DNA of 64,000 nucleotides from Seohaeicola saemankumensis (GCF_021021435.1 NZ_JAINWI010000005.1:62001-126000), one strand, 5' to 3'. Shown: positions 34,763 to 44,699, counted from the stretch's first letter. The notes: generated by a model not told the origin, from the sequence alone. Made by a program: numbers and translations.

Positions 34763-35728
34763 ATGAAAGCGATTATCTGTAATGCCTTCGCCCCTTTGGA
34801 CCACTTGGAGTTCGGAGATGTTCCCGACCCGCAGGCGACAGGTGATCAGGTCGTGATCCGTGTTGAGGCGGCAGGGGTGAACTATCCCGACGGGCTGCTG
34901 GTGCAGGGTCTCTATCAGATGCGGCCCGAACATCCTTTCGTGCCGGGGATGGAAGCGGCAGGCGTAGTTGAAAGCGTAGGCCCCGAGGTCAAGCGCCTCA
35001 AGGTCGGGGACAGGGTGGCCACGATCTGTTCGCTGGGCGGCTATGCCGAACAGGTGGGCGCGTCGGAAAAGCTGGTCTTTCCAATCGGCGATATGGATGC
35101 AGCCGATGCCTGTGCCTTGCTCGTGGCCTTTGGCACCTCGCATCATGCGCTGAAACAACGCGCGGCGCTCAAGCAGGGTGAAACGCTGGTTGTTCTGGGG
35201 GCTGCAGGGGCCACGGGCGTGGCGGCGATCCAGATTGGCAAGATTATGGGAGCGCGGGTGATCGCTGTCGCATCGAGCGACGAGAAACGCGCCATCGCGC
35301 GCGACAATGGCGCGGATGAGGCGATCGGATATGAGAACCTCAAGGATCGGTTGAAGGCCATGACGGGGGGCAAAGGCGTCGATGTCGTCTTTGATACCGT
35401 CGGTGGTGATGCCTTCGACGCTTGCGCGCGGTCGATGGGCCGCAACGGGCGTCTGTTGATCGTGGGCTTTGCAGGTGGCGAAATTCCGAAGTTTCCCGTC
35501 AATCTGGCGTTGGTCAAGGAATTCAGCGTGGTCGGCGTGTTCTGGGGCAACTTCACGCGCAACGAACCGCAGGTCTACGCGGAAAACATGCAAGAGTTGC
35601 TGGGTTGGTATCGGGCGGGAAAGGTCAAGCCGCTGATCGAAGGGCGCTATCCACTGGCCGACGCGGCAGAGGTGCTGACTCGCGTGCTGGGGCGCGGTGC
35701 AGTCGGCAAGATCGCACTAATCCCCTGA
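34763..35728 (+). CDS. NADPH:quinone oxidoreductase family protein (MDR)
   Basis: A 321-aa zinc-free medium-chain reductase of the quinone oxidoreductase/acrylyl-CoA reductase group. It has the N-terminal region NYPDGLLVQGLYQ, the cofactor motif GAAGATGVAAIQIGK and the adenine-binding pocket SSDEKR. It reduces quinones or enoyl/enone substrates with NADPH. AAGGAG precedes the ATG. Its stop lies 4 bp before the convergent iclR-family stop, and its promoter faces that of the ligase at 32939-34570. Confidence 0.88.
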   Translation: MKAIICNAFAPLDHLEFGDVPDPQATGDQVVIRVEAAGVNYPDGLLVQGLYQMRPEHPFVPGMEAAGVVESVGPEVKRLKVGDRVATICSLGGYAEQVGASEKLVFPIGDMDAADACALLVAFGTSHHALKQRAALKQGETLVVLGAAGATGVAAIQIGKIMGARVIAVASSDEKRAIARDNGADEAIGYENLKDRLKAMTGGKGVDVVFDTVGGDAFDACARSMGRNGRLLIVGFAGGEIPKFPVNLALVKEFSVVGVFWGNFTRNEPQVYAENMQELLGWYRAGKVKPLIEGRYPLADAAEVLTRVLGRGAVGKIALIP

Positions 35729-35732
35729 GGGG

Positions 35733-36560
35733 TCATGCCCCAATCCGGCCCACCTTCTGCACCATCTCCAGCAAGCGCGGGCCAAACTCGGTTTCTATCC
35801 GTTCCCGCGACAGGATATAGGCGGGGCCACCAAGGTTGAAGGCCAGCATTGGCACATCGCCCTGTGGCGAGCGATAGGGAACGGCGACCGAATTCACATC
35901 GGATTGCCAGCCTCCGATATTGGCGTAAAACCCGCGCGTCCGGATCTGTTCTGCGGCATCCGCGATCTCGTCACGGATGCGGGGCCAATGCTCGGGTGCA
36001 GTGCGTTCGCGGATCATTTCGATAATCTGCTCGCGCTCGGTCTCGCTTGTGCCCGCGATATAGGCCCGCCCCATCGCAGAGCGTGCCAGCGATATCCGCG
36101 ACCCGACATTGAGCTGGAGCGAGATCATCCCCCGCACGGCCCGCGCGCACGCGACATAGGTCATGGAATGGTCATCACGACCACCAAGTGCCACCATCAC
36201 GCCGTCGCCGCAATCGTCGGCCAGTTGCTGCATCAGAGGTTGTGCGGTCTCGCGCACCTTCAGCCCGCCCAGACAGGCATATCCAAGGCTGAGGACAGGC
36301 ACGCCCATGCGGTAGCGCCCCGTGCCCTCGTCGTAAACCAGATAGCCCAGTTTCAGCAGCGTATAGGTGAGCCGCGATACTGTCGAATTCGGCAGGCCGG
36401 TCCGGTCTGCCAGATCACGGTTGCCAAGGCCCGAGCGGTCCTGCGGTGTAAAAGCGCGCAGGATGTCCAAACCGCGATGCAGGGCCGTCACGAACTGGCG
36501 GTCATCGCCATATTCCTTCTCGTCCACTTCCGGCGTTTGCTCGGCTGTTCTTTTCCTCAC
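35733..36560 (-). CDS. IclR-family transcriptional regulator
   Basis: A 275-aa regulator with an N-terminal winged helix (about 23-85; recognition helix in DRTGLPNSTVSRLTYTLLK) and a C-terminal IclR effector domain. The start is GTG at 36560, which overlaps the ligase stop (GTGA) and has AGGAAC 8 nt upstream; no ATG exists at this end. It is co-transcribed with the ligase and SDR genes and may control the three promoters that share TGCGGAAA-type half-sites. The effector could be an acyl or aromatic acid. Confidence 0.88.
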   Translation of the reverse strand: MRKRTAEQTPEVDEKEYGDDRQFVTALHRGLDILRAFTPQDRSGLGNRDLADRTGLPNSTVSRLTYTLLKLGYLVYDEGTGRYRMGVPVLSLGYACLGGLKVRETAQPLMQQLADDCGDGVMVALGGRDDHSMTYVACARAVRGMISLQLNVGSRISLARSAMGRAYIAGTSETEREQIIEMIRERTAPEHWPRIRDEIADAAEQIRTRGFYANIGGWQSDVNSVAVPYRSPQGDVPMLAFNLGGPAYILSRERIETEFGPRLLEMVQKVGRIGA

Positions 36561-38269
36561 GGCTCTGTTCCTGTCTTGCTTTTGCTTGGTGGTGCAAACT
36601 CGGCTTCGGTCAGAGCGCGCCACAGCACCTTTCCGGTCCCCGATTTCGGCAGGCTGTCCACAAACTCCACCTTTGTCGGGCACTTATACGCAGCCATCTG
36701 GGTTTTGCACCAGTCTATCACATCCTGTCCCGTCAAATGGTCGCGGGCAGCGGATGATGTAACGACACAGGCTTTCACGGTCTCGCCGCGTCTCGGATCG
36801 GGGCTGGCGATCACGCAGGCCTCGACAATATCGGGATGGCGATGCATCAGCGCTTCCACCTCGGCGGGCCAGACCTTGAAACCGGAGGCATTGATCATCC
36901 GCTTGACGCGGTCGACCATAAAGAAATAGCCGTTCTCGTCATAAAATCCCAGATCGCCGGTGCGGAAGAACGGCTTGCCGTCGATTTCCAGAAACGCTTC
37001 TGCGCTGGCTTCGGGATTGTTCCAGTAGCCCAGAAACACCTGCGGGCCATGGGTAACGATCTCCCCGACCTCGTTTGGACCAAGCTCTTTGCCAAAGTCG
37101 GTGCCGTCCGTGACCGCAAGAATACGGCTGTCTACGTCGAACATCGGGATGCCAAGACACTGTCGCATCGGCGCATGTACGGGGTTTGTATGCGTGGCGG
37201 CCATGGTTTCTGACAGGCCGTAGCCTTCGATGTAGTCCAGCCCGGTAATCGCGTGCAGTTTGTTCGCCACCGCCTCGGGCATGGACGCGCCGCCGCCGCC
37301 GATGGATTTCAGGCTGGACAGGTCGTAGCTGGCAACATTTGGGTCGTTCACAAGGTCAATCGCCATTGTGGTGATCGAGCGCCAGCGCGTTACGCGGAAA
37401 CGCTGTATCAGACGCGCCGCGTGGGTGCGGTTCCAGCGAAGCAGGATAACGATGCAGCCGCCCTTGATGACAGGGCCGTTCATCACACCCTGCATGCCGG
37501 TCACGTGAAAGAAGGGCAGTGTGGCCAGATGGACATCTTCCTTCGTCGAGGGATTCCAGACCTGCCCGCCCCACGCGGTATCCATCACGGTGCGATGGCT
37601 GTGCATGCAGCCCTTTGGCTGACCTGTTGTACCCGAACTATAGGGAATCACCGCCAGATCATCCGGCCCTGCCAGATGCGGGCCTGGCCTATGCCCTGCG
37701 TCCAGGGCATCCTGCCAACGGGTCAGGCCCTGACCTTCGACATCGGCGGCGTTCAGGTTCGCAAGCGCCTCGGGCAGGGGAACATCCTGCATCGGCGTGG
37801 TCATGTCGGCATAGGTCGCTACCAGCACATTGTCCAAAAGGCCGGCAGCGATCAGCGGACGGGAATCTGCTAGCCCTTCCTGTCCGCCCAGCATCAGCCG
37901 CGCACCGGTGTCGCGCGCCAGATGCTCCAGTTCGGCCCCCTTACTCATCGGATTGACTGGCACCACGACCGCATCCGCCCGCAAGGTCGCGAAATAAGCG
38001 ATCACGAAATGCGGGCTGTTCTGCACACATAGAAGAACGCGGTCACCCTTGCCGATCCCCGCTTTGACCTGCATCCAGCCGGCAAGTTTTTCAACATCGG
38101 CAAGCATGGCCGCATAGGTCCATTCGCGGCCATAGAAGACCAGCGCCTTGCGGTCGGGATGGCGCGCGGCTGTTTCGGCCAGATTGGCAAAAAGTGTGCG
38201 TTCAGGCGCGTCCAGCGACTTGGGGACACCTGGTGGCCAGACAGTGTAATGGCGGGTCATCATCGGCAT
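36557..38269 (-). CDS. Long-chain-fatty-acid--CoA ligase
   Basis: A 570-aa AMP-forming acyl-CoA synthetase with YSSGTTGQPKG (ATP), EGYGLSETMAATH, the RTGDLG motif and the catalytic Lys in SGTGKVLWR. It activates a fatty or aryl acid in the cytoplasm. Three Met codons lie close together at the N-terminus (38269, 38263, 38260) and none has a strong ribosome site, so the exact start is uncertain. It follows the SDR by 4 nt and is coupled to the IclR gene by GTGA. Confidence 0.9.
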   Translation of the reverse strand: MPMMTRHYTVWPPGVPKSLDAPERTLFANLAETAARHPDRKALVFYGREWTYAAMLADVEKLAGWMQVKAGIGKGDRVLLCVQNSPHFVIAYFATLRADAVVVPVNPMSKGAELEHLARDTGARLMLGGQEGLADSRPLIAAGLLDNVLVATYADMTTPMQDVPLPEALANLNAADVEGQGLTRWQDALDAGHRPGPHLAGPDDLAVIPYSSGTTGQPKGCMHSHRTVMDTAWGGQVWNPSTKEDVHLATLPFFHVTGMQGVMNGPVIKGGCIVILLRWNRTHAARLIQRFRVTRWRSITTMAIDLVNDPNVASYDLSSLKSIGGGGASMPEAVANKLHAITGLDYIEGYGLSETMAATHTNPVHAPMRQCLGIPMFDVDSRILAVTDGTDFGKELGPNEVGEIVTHGPQVFLGYWNNPEASAEAFLEIDGKPFFRTGDLGFYDENGYFFMVDRVKRMINASGFKVWPAEVEALMHRHPDIVEACVIASPDPRRGETVKACVVTSSAARDHLTGQDVIDWCKTQMAAYKCPTKVEFVDSLPKSGTGKVLWRALTEAEFAPPSKSKTGTEP

Positions 38270-38273
38270 AAGT

Positions 38274-39038
38274 TCAAACTTTCATCCCTGGAAGGTTCAG
38301 TGAGGCGGTATTGCCCCCATCGACGGGCAGGGCCTGTCCGGTGATATAACTGGCGTCATTGCTGGCCAGAAAGGCGATCACGGCAGCGACCTCTTCGGGT
38401 TTTCCGTAGCGGCGCAATTCGCAGCGGGCACCCAGCCGGTCTTCCTTGCCCGCGCTGCGCGCATAGTCGAAAATCGGCTGCGTCATACCTGTCTCGATCA
38501 GGCCGGGGCAGACCGCATTGACGCGGATGCCATAGCCTCCAAGATCGCAGGCGGTCGTCTGGGTCAGGTTGATAACACCCGCTTTCGAGGCGGAATAGAC
38601 ATTGCCGCCCGCACCCGACCGGATACCCGCGACAGACGCCGTATTGACGATAGCGCCATGGCCGGCGGCAATCATTGCAGGCGCGGTATGCTTGATGAAA
38701 TGCGCCGTACCGAACAGGTTCACCCCCATCACACGCATCCAATCGGCGCTGTCGATCTCTGTGATCGGCGCATGGGTGCAGGTGATCCCAGCATTGTTGC
38801 ACAGCACGTCGATCTTGCCGAACCTGTCCAGAACGGTATGGATACAAGCCATGACAGCCGCTTCGTCGGCCACGTCACAGCGCAAGGCCAGATGCGGCCT
38901 GTCCTGATCCGGAAGCGTGCAATCATGCAGATCAACCATCACGACGCAGCCCCCTTCCGAGGCAAGTCGATACGCGGTGGCCTGACCGATCCCCCCCGAT
39001 GCGCCGGTGACCAGCGCAACCTTGTCCTTAAATCTCAC
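38274..39038 (-). CDS. Short-chain dehydrogenase/reductase
   Basis: A 254-aa SDR with TGASGGIGQATA, NNAGIT and the catalytic motif YSASKAG, plus the C-terminal VDGGNT seen in BDH/FabG-like members. The start is GTG at 39038, chosen because GGGAGGACC lies directly upstream and no ATG is near; the longer open frame has no ribosome site. First gene of the SDR-ligase-iclR operon. Substrate unknown, probably a secondary alcohol or hydroxyacyl compound. Confidence 0.87.
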   Translation of the reverse strand: MRFKDKVALVTGASGGIGQATAYRLASEGGCVVMVDLHDCTLPDQDRPHLALRCDVADEAAVMACIHTVLDRFGKIDVLCNNAGITCTHAPITEIDSADWMRVMGVNLFGTAHFIKHTAPAMIAAGHGAIVNTASVAGIRSGAGGNVYSASKAGVINLTQTTACDLGGYGIRVNAVCPGLIETGMTQPIFDYARSAGKEDRLGARCELRRYGKPEEVAAVIAFLASNDASYITGQALPVDGGNTASLNLPGMKV

Positions 39039-39095
39039 CCGGTCCTCCCGTCCCGTTTTACCAAGGCTTGCACAAAGACAAGGCTGGATCAACTG

Positions 39096-39114
39096 TGCGA
39101 AATTACTTTCCGCA
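39096..39114. promoter_or_regulatory. Inverted TGCGAAA / TGCGGAAA half-sites, possible IclR operator
   Basis: TGCGAAA-TTAC-TTTCCGCA, facing half-sites with the same one-nucleotide asymmetry as at 32797-32810. It lies 58 bp upstream of the SDR start in the promoter region of the operon that encodes the IclR regulator. A lone TTTCCGC also occurs at 34662-34668, between the ligase and the quinone oxidoreductase genes. Confidence 0.35.
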
Positions 39115-39266
39115 GGTCGGGACTGCTTCGGCATGGCAGGAATTTGCACCAGAATCCCGCTCAGACAGGATATTGGATTTTCCTTGCGCGCAACTTCGGA
39201 TAATCAGGGGCCGAACCGGCAAGCCGCACAAGCTGTGCCTGCAGAATGCGAGGATTCGGAACCAAC

Positions 39267-40229
39267 ATGGCCGAGAATGATACAGTCCTGTCCAGCGAAT
39301 TGATCCCCGACGATCTCGCGCCGATCATGTCGGCCCTGTGCACCGTGGGTATCGATCTGTCGCGGATCATCGCGCGGGGCCCGCTTGGGCAGTCACTGGG
39401 TCATGCTGTGGGCGAAAATGCGGGCGGCGACGGACAAAAAGCGCTGGATGTGCTGGCGGATGACATGTTCGCGGCAGCGCTGCGCGCCACATCCGTGCGC
39501 TGGTATGCGTCCGAGGAACAGGACACCGTGGTGCCTCTCAACCCCGAGGGACGGTTCGCCCTTGCGATTGATCCGCTGGACGGGTCATCCAATATCGACG
39601 TCAATGTCTCGATCGGTACGATCTTTTCGATCTTCGAGGCCAAGACAGGTGCCGAGGCCAGTTTCCTGCGCCCCGCATCGGAACAGGTGGCTGGCGGTTA
39701 TATTATCTTCGGCCCGCAGTGTTGCCTTGTCGTGACATTCGGCAAGGGAACGCTGATGTTTGTGCTGGACACAGCAACAGGGCAGTTCGAATTGGTTAAC
39801 GGGGCGCTACAAACACCGGCGCAATCGCGCGAATACGCGATCAACGCATCGAACCACCGCCACTGGGCAGCGCCGATCCGCAACTATATCGAGGACTGTC
39901 AGGCCGGCAAAACAGGCCCGCACGGGCAGGACAGCAATATGCGCTGGGTTGCCTCGCTTGTGGCCGAGGCGCACCGTATCCTGACGCGCGGCGGCATTTT
40001 CCTATACCCCGGCGATGCGCGTCCGGGCTATGAAATGGGCCGTTTGCGTATGGTCTATGAAGTGGCACCGATCGCCTTTTTGATCGAACAGGCGGGCGGT
40101 ATGGCGACCGACGGACAAAGGCCGATCATGGAACAGGCGGCAGACGCGTTGCACGCGCGCATGCCACTGGTCTTTGGTAGCCCCGAAAAGGTGCGCCAGG
40201 TGGCTGGATATTTCGATGCAGTGGGCTGA
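39267..40229 (+). CDS. fbp: Fructose-1,6-bisphosphatase, class I
   Basis: A 320-aa phosphatase that converts fructose 1,6-bisphosphate to fructose 6-phosphate in gluconeogenesis or the Calvin cycle. The metal and substrate motifs are clear: ASEEQD, the signature [20 protein letters not shown], and the RYVGSMVADVHRIL equivalent [20 protein letters not shown]. The ATG at 39267 is preferred over 39246, as GGA is 6 nt away. Aldolase follows after 70 nt, which includes the palindrome GCGCCG-CA-CGGCGC (40254-40267). Confidence 0.92.
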   Translation: MAENDTVLSSELIPDDLAPIMSALCTVGIDLSRIIARGPLGQSLGHAVGENAGGDGQKALDVLADDMFAAALRATSVRWYASEEQDTVVPLNPEGRFALAIDPLDGSSNIDVNVSIGTIFSIFEAKTGAEASFLRPASEQVAGGYIIFGPQCCLVVTFGKGTLMFVLDTATGQFELVNGALQTPAQSREYAINASNHRHWAAPIRNYIEDCQAGKTGPHGQDSNMRWVASLVAEAHRILTRGGIFLYPGDARPGYEMGRLRMVYEVAPIAFLIEQAGGMATDGQRPIMEQAADALHARMPLVFGSPEKVRQVAGYFDAVG

Positions 40230-40299
40230 ATGGCCGGGCTGCAGCCTATACGGGCGCCGCACGGCGCAATGACATGTCGACCTTGAGGGACTTATTCAA

Positions 40300-41379
40300 A
40301 TGGCACTGATTACACTTCGTCAACTTCTGGATCACGCAGCCGAGCATTCCTATGGTGTGCCCGCTTTCAACATCAACAATATGGAACAGGGTCTGGCGAT
40401 CATGCGCGCGGCCAAGGCGGTAGACGCCCCCGTGATTCTGCAGGCGAGCCAAGGCGCGCGCAAATATGCAGGCGACATCATGCTGCGCCACATCGTGCAG
40501 GCCCTCTCCGAGATGTATCCGGGTATTCCGGTTTGCATGCATCAGGACCATGGCAATAACGACGCCACCTGCCTGAGCGCGATCCGTCACGGTTTCACAT
40601 CCGTGATGATGGATGGCAGCCTTGAGGAAGATATGAAAACGCCTGCATCCTTCGAGTATAACGTCGAGATTACGCGCCGCGTCACGCAGGCCGCGCATTA
40701 TGTTGGCGCCTCGGTCGAGGGCGAATTGGGCGTTCTGGGCTCGTTGGAGACCGGAGAAGCCGGTGAGGAAGACGGATCGGGCGCTGTCGGCAAGCTGAGC
40801 CATGACCAGTTGCTGACCGATCCCGATCAGGCGGTCGACTTCGTGATGAAAACCAAATGTGACGCGCTGGCCATTGCCTGCGGCACCAGCCACGGTGCGT
40901 ACAAATTCAGCCGCAAACCGGATGGCGAGATCCTTGCCATGTCCACGATCGAGGCGATCCATACCAAGTTGCCCGATACGCATCTGGTGATGCACGGCTC
41001 CAGTTCAGTGCCGCAATATCTGCAGGATTTGATCAACGCCCATGGCGGGCAGATGCCCCAGACCTATGGCGTGCCCGTCGAGGAGATCGAGCGCGGCATC
41101 AAGATGGGCGTCCGCAAGGTCAATATCGACACCGATTGCCGCATGGCGCTGACCGGCCAGTTCCGCAAGGTCGCGATGGAAAAGCCGGGCGAGTTCGATC
41201 CGCGCAAATTCATGATCCCCGCGATGAAAGAAATGGAAGACCTGTGCCGCGACCGCTTCGAGCGCTTCGGCACGGCGGGTCATGCCAGCGCGATCAAGGT
41301 GATCAGCATGGACGATATGGCAGCACTTTATGCGGCTGGAAAGCTGGACCCGCGCGCAGCGGGCAGCAAGGCGGCATGA
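40300..41379 (+). CDS. fba: Fructose-bisphosphate aldolase, class II (Calvin-cycle subtype)
   Basis: A 359-aa zinc aldolase. Zinc-site and catalytic elements are [23 protein letters not shown], the class II motif [15 protein letters not shown] and HGSSSVPQ. The subtype matches CbbA-like enzymes found in Calvin operons. It lies in line with fbp, rpe and gph on one strand. The dispersed 25-bp element lies 18 nt after the stop, between fba and rpe. Confidence 0.93.
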   Translation: MALITLRQLLDHAAEHSYGVPAFNINNMEQGLAIMRAAKAVDAPVILQASQGARKYAGDIMLRHIVQALSEMYPGIPVCMHQDHGNNDATCLSAIRHGFTSVMMDGSLEEDMKTPASFEYNVEITRRVTQAAHYVGASVEGELGVLGSLETGEAGEEDGSGAVGKLSHDQLLTDPDQAVDFVMKTKCDALAIACGTSHGAYKFSRKPDGEILAMSTIEAIHTKLPDTHLVMHGSSSVPQYLQDLINAHGGQMPQTYGVPVEEIERGIKMGVRKVNIDTDCRMALTGQFRKVAMEKPGEFDPRKFMIPAMKEMEDLCRDRFERFGTAGHASAIKVISMDDMAALYAAGKLDPRAAGSKAA

Positions 41380-41396
41380 TCGCGGCGGTCTGGCTG

Positions 41397-41421
41397 GGAT
41401 ATTTGAAGCAAGAAGAAGCAG
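41397..41421 (+). repeat. Dispersed 25-bp 3' element, copy b
   Basis: Identical over 25 bp to copy a. It starts 18 nt after the fba stop, in the sense orientation, and ends 16 nt before the rpe start codon. Confidence 0.8.
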
Positions 41422-41436
41422 ATTTGGAGAGACGGT

Positions 41437-42129
41437 ATGAGCTTTAACCGGTCCATCAAGATCGCGCCGTCGATCCTTTCGGCGGATTTTGCCAATTTCG
41501 GTGCCGAGATCCGCGCGATCGAGGCGCAGGGCGCGGACTGGGTGCATGTCGATGTGATGGACGGGCATTTCGTGCCGAACCTCACATTCGGCCCGCCTGC
41601 AGTGGCGGCGTTCCGGCGGCATGTCACCACGGTGATGGATGTGCATCTGATGATCTCGCCGGTGGACGCCTATATCGAGGCCTATGCCACGGCTGGCGCG
41701 GATATCATTACGGCGCATGTCGAGGCGGGTCCGCATATCCATCGCACCATGCAGGCGATCCGTGCGAACGGGGCCAAGGCTGGTGTCGCGCTGAACCCCG
41801 GCACGCCGGCTGAAGCCGTGGGATATCTGCTGGATATGGTGGATATGGTCTGCGTGATGACGGTGAACCCCGGTTTCGGCGGGCAGAAGTTCATCCATAG
41901 TCAGATCGACAAGGTCTCCAAGCTGCGCGCGATGATCGGGGACCGACCGATCCATATCGAGATTGATGGTGGCGTCACCCCTGAAACAGCGCCTCTGGTT
42001 GTGGCTGCAGGGGCGGATGTTCTGGTGGCGGGATCGGCTGTGTTCAAGGGCGGATCGGTCGACAACCCTGATACATATGGCCAGAACATGCGCGATATCC
42101 GCAACGCAATACCATCGGCGCGCGGGTGA
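41437..42129 (+). CDS. rpe: Ribulose-phosphate 3-epimerase
   Basis: A 230-aa TIM-barrel epimerase that interconverts ribulose 5-phosphate and xylulose 5-phosphate. Active-site motifs are [45 protein letters not shown] and EIDGGV. GGAGAGAC lies before the ATG. The stop overlaps the gph start (GTGA). Confidence 0.95.
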   Translation: MSFNRSIKIAPSILSADFANFGAEIRAIEAQGADWVHVDVMDGHFVPNLTFGPPAVAAFRRHVTTVMDVHLMISPVDAYIEAYATAGADIITAHVEAGPHIHRTMQAIRANGAKAGVALNPGTPAEAVGYLLDMVDMVCVMTVNPGFGGQKFIHSQIDKVSKLRAMIGDRPIHIEIDGGVTPETAPLVVAAGADVLVAGSAVFKGGSVDNPDTYGQNMRDIRNAIPSARG

Positions 42130-42794
42130 GTGCGATTGTCTTTGACCTGGACGGCACGCTGATTGACAGCGCGCCGGATATCCGTGCGGCGATCAACCGA
42201 ACACTTGTGGATGCGGGCCATGCCCCGCTTGATCTGCCCGAGGTGATCTCGTTCATTGGTCGCGGTCTGCCAAATCTTGTGGAGCGCGCGATGGGCATGC
42301 GCGGCATCGACATGGCGGATCATGCGCGTCTGACAGATACGACTCTGATGCATTACAATGCTGCGTCCAATAATCTGACGCGGGTTTATCCTGCCGTTAT
42401 CCCTGTACTGACTCAGTTGCGGGCCGACGGGCACCGTCTGGGCATCTGCACAAACAAACCCGAAGAGCCTGCGCGCAAGGTGCTGGATCACTTCAAGATG
42501 GCGCATCTGTTCGATGCGGTTGTGGGCGGTGACCGCCTGAGCGTCAAGAAACCCGCTCCAACGCCATTGCGATACGCCTTTGCTGCTTTGGGCGAAGCGT
42601 CCAGTCTCTATGTGGGCGATAGCGAGGTCGATGCCGAAACTGCGCAGAATGCTGGGGTGGACTTTGCCTTTTTCACGCAGGGCTATTGCCACATCCCGCA
42701 TGACAAGGTGCCGCAACGCTGGCGTTTCGACCATTTCGACACGCTGCCGGATATCGTGGCCGAGGCCTTTGCCGTCACTGGCCAAGATCGCTGA
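42126..42794 (+). CDS. gph: Phosphoglycolate phosphatase (HAD family)
   Basis: A 222-aa HAD phosphatase with the nucleophile motif [13 protein letters not shown] at the N-terminus, NKPEEPAR in motif II, the Lys of motif III in SVKKPAP, and [11 protein letters not shown] as motif IV. It removes phosphate from 2-phosphoglycolate, the oxygenase product of RuBisCO or a DNA-repair by-product. GTG start coupled to rpe. Its end overlaps the convergent PAS-LuxR gene by 20 bp. Confidence 0.9.
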   Translation: MSAIVFDLDGTLIDSAPDIRAAINRTLVDAGHAPLDLPEVISFIGRGLPNLVERAMGMRGIDMADHARLTDTTLMHYNAASNNLTRVYPAVIPVLTQLRADGHRLGICTNKPEEPARKVLDHFKMAHLFDAVVGGDRLSVKKPAPTPLRYAFAALGEASSLYVGDSEVDAETAQNAGVDFAFFTQGYCHIPHDKVPQRWRFDHFDTLPDIVAEAFAVTGQDR

Positions 42795-43329
42795 ACCGCG
42801 CCAGCAGCAGCCCTGTATTGCGGACCTGATATTTCCGCATGAGACGGGCGCGCACATCCTCGATTGTGCGCGGTGAAAGCCCAAGGACTTGTGCAATCTC
42901 CTTGCTTGTCTTGCCACGCGCAAGCCATGTCACCACCTGTCGTTCCCGTGGTGTCAGGGCAGGGCCTTCGCGCCGCCCTTCGAGGGGCGCAAAACTCATC
43001 ACGATGCGCGCCAGCGGATCATCGGGGGTAAGGGTGCGGGCACGAAAGCGGCACCAGACCGCATAGCCCCCCGCATGGCGCAGCATACGCTCGTCCGAAT
43101 AGGCCCCGCTCTGGCGCATCGGCTCCAGCCCGATATCGCGGATCTGAATGAACTCGGCCTCCGTGCCATAGAGCATACGGAAACTCTGGCCCAGAAGCGC
43201 CGTCGCAGGATAGCCTGACAAATCGCAGAAGGTGGCGTTGCACCGCTCGATCACGCGGTGGCGCGTCATCACGATGCCGACGGGCGCGTGATCAAAGGCA
43301 AGGCGGGTAATCTGGTCCAGTTCGTCCAA
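42775..43329 (-). CDS. PAS domain LuxR-type transcriptional regulator
   Basis: A 184-aa one-component regulator. An N-terminal PAS domain (about 8-112) is followed by a LuxR helix-turn-helix (about 125-182; LTPRERQVVTWLARGKTSKE). There is no receiver domain, so it probably senses a ligand, redox state or light through PAS. The only reasonable start is TTG at 43329, since an in-frame stop lies just upstream and there is no ATG near; the ribosome site is weak. The perfect palindrome 43346-43363 lies 17 bp upstream, between this gene and the divergent deacylase operon, and is its likely operator. Confidence 0.83.
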   Translation of the reverse strand: MDELDQITRLAFDHAPVGIVMTRHRVIERCNATFCDLSGYPATALLGQSFRMLYGTEAEFIQIRDIGLEPMRQSGAYSDERMLRHAGGYAVWCRFRARTLTPDDPLARIVMSFAPLEGRREGPALTPRERQVVTWLARGKTSKEIAQVLGLSPRTIEDVRARLMRKYQVRNTGLLLARFSDLGQ

Positions 43330-43345
43330 AGCAGCACCGTGGTTT

Positions 43346-43363
43346 TACGGTATTGATACCGTA
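43346..43363. promoter_or_regulatory. Lux-box-like operator between PAS-LuxR and M20 genes
   Basis: TACGGTAT-TG-ATACCGTA, a perfect dyad with 8-bp arms, in the 86-bp gap between divergent genes. Its size and GC-AT pattern fit a LuxR/NarL-type dimer site. It could control both directions. Confidence 0.7.
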
Positions 43364-43415
43364 GTTGCGGCAAAGCATGCTGCATCTGCCGAAGCAAGAA
43401 AAAAGGATGCATCCG

Positions 43416-44699
43416 ATGCCCCTGTCAGACAGGTTGGACGAGGCCGTGATGGCGCGGCGCGATGATCTGATCGCGTTGACGCAGGATCTGATCCGCATTC
43501 CGACGCTCAATCCTCCGGGCAACAACTATCTGGAGATTTGCGAATATCTCGACAGGCGGCTGTCTGCCTCGGGCTTTCAGACAGAAATGGTGCGGGCATA
43601 TGGCACCCCTGGCGACAGTGACAAGTATCCGCGCTGGAACATCGTGGCGCGACGCGAGGGCGTCTACACAGGGGAATGTGTGCATTTCAACAGCCATATC
43701 GACGTAGTCGAGGTCGGACGCGGCTGGACGACCGATCCGTTCGGAGGCGAGTTGAAAGACGGCAAGATCTACGGGCGCGGAGCCTGCGATATGAAGGGCG
43801 GGCTGGCTTGCAGCATCATCGCGGCCGAGGCGTTTCTGGCTGTCTGTCCCGATTTTGCTGGAGCCATCGAGATCAGCGGCACGGCAGACGAAGAATCGGG
43901 CGGTTTCGGCGGCGTGGCCTATCTGGCCGAAAAGGGATTTTTTAGCCCCGAACGGGTGCAGCATGTCATTATCCCCGAACCGCTGAACAAGGACCGTATC
44001 TGCTTGGGGCATCGCGGGGTCTGGTGGGCCGAGATCGAGACGCATGGCGAGATCGCCCACGGTTCCATGCCCTTCCTTGGCGATTGCGCCGTGCGCCACA
44101 TGGGGGCGGTCATGTCCGAGATGGAAGATACACTCTTTCCAGCGCTGGCGCTCAAACGCACGGGTATGCCGGTGGTGCCTGACGGGGCCAAACAGTCGAC
44201 GCTCAACATCAACTCGGTCCATGGAGGCGAGAACGAGCAGGAGGATGACTATACCGGTCTGCCAGCGCCGTGTGTGCCGGACAGTTGCCGCATGGTGATC
44301 GACCGGCGTTTCCTGATCGAGGAGAATATCGACGAGGTTCGCGAGGAGGTGATGCAGGTCTTGCGCAACGTCGCCGAACGGCGCGCGACTTTTCGCTATG
44401 ACGTCACCGAATTGCACAGTGTTCTGCCAACTATGACCGAAAAATCTGCCCCCGTTGTGCAGGTTGTAGCCAAGGCGATTTCCGACACGTTGGGACTTGA
44501 AGCAGAATATGTTGTTTCTCCAGGGACTTACGACCAAAAACACATCGACCGTATTGGCAAGCTGAAGAATTGCATTGCCTATGGCCCCGGCATTCTGGAC
44601 CTTGCGCATAAACCGGATGAATATGTCGGTGTGGATGATATGCTGGATTCTGCAAAGGTGATGGGACGGTCGCTGATCGCACTACTGGCGCGCGCATGA
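43416..44699 (+). CDS. M20-family deacylase (ArgE/DapE-like)
   Basis: A 427-aa zinc-dependent hydrolase related to acetylornithine deacetylase and succinyl-diaminopimelate desuccinylase. The metal ligands are visible in FNSHIDVVEVG, GRGACDMKGG and TADEESGG. It probably removes an acyl group from an amino compound imported by the following ABC system. The start at 43416 (MPLSDR) is preferred since AAGGA lies 8 nt upstream; earlier in-frame ATGs at 43365, 43377 and 43407 lack this. The binding protein follows after 28 nt. Confidence 0.87.
   Translation: MPLSDRLDEAVMARRDDLIALTQDLIRIPTLNPPGNNYLEICEYLDRRLSASGFQTEMVRAYGTPGDSDKYPRWNIVARREGVYTGECVHFNSHIDVVEVGRGWTTDPFGGELKDGKIYGRGACDMKGGLACSIIAAEAFLAVCPDFAGAIEISGTADEESGGFGGVAYLAEKGFFSPERVQHVIIPEPLNKDRICLGHRGVWWAEIETHGEIAHGSMPFLGDCAVRHMGAVMSEMEDTLFPALALKRTGMPVVPDGAKQSTLNINSVHGGENEQEDDYTGLPAPCVPDSCRMVIDRRFLIEENIDEVREEVMQVLRNVAERRATFRYDVTELHSVLPTMTEKSAPVVQVVAKAISDTLGLEAEYVVSPGTYDQKHIDRIGKLKNCIAYGPGILDLAHKPDEYVGVDDMLDSAKVMGRSLIALLARA

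Noticed and set aside
40254-40267. GCGCCG-CA-CGGCGC palindrome between fbp and fba
   Set aside because: A 2-nt centre is too small for an RNA hairpin loop as written, and a single GC-rich dyad in GC-rich DNA is weak evidence for an operator.
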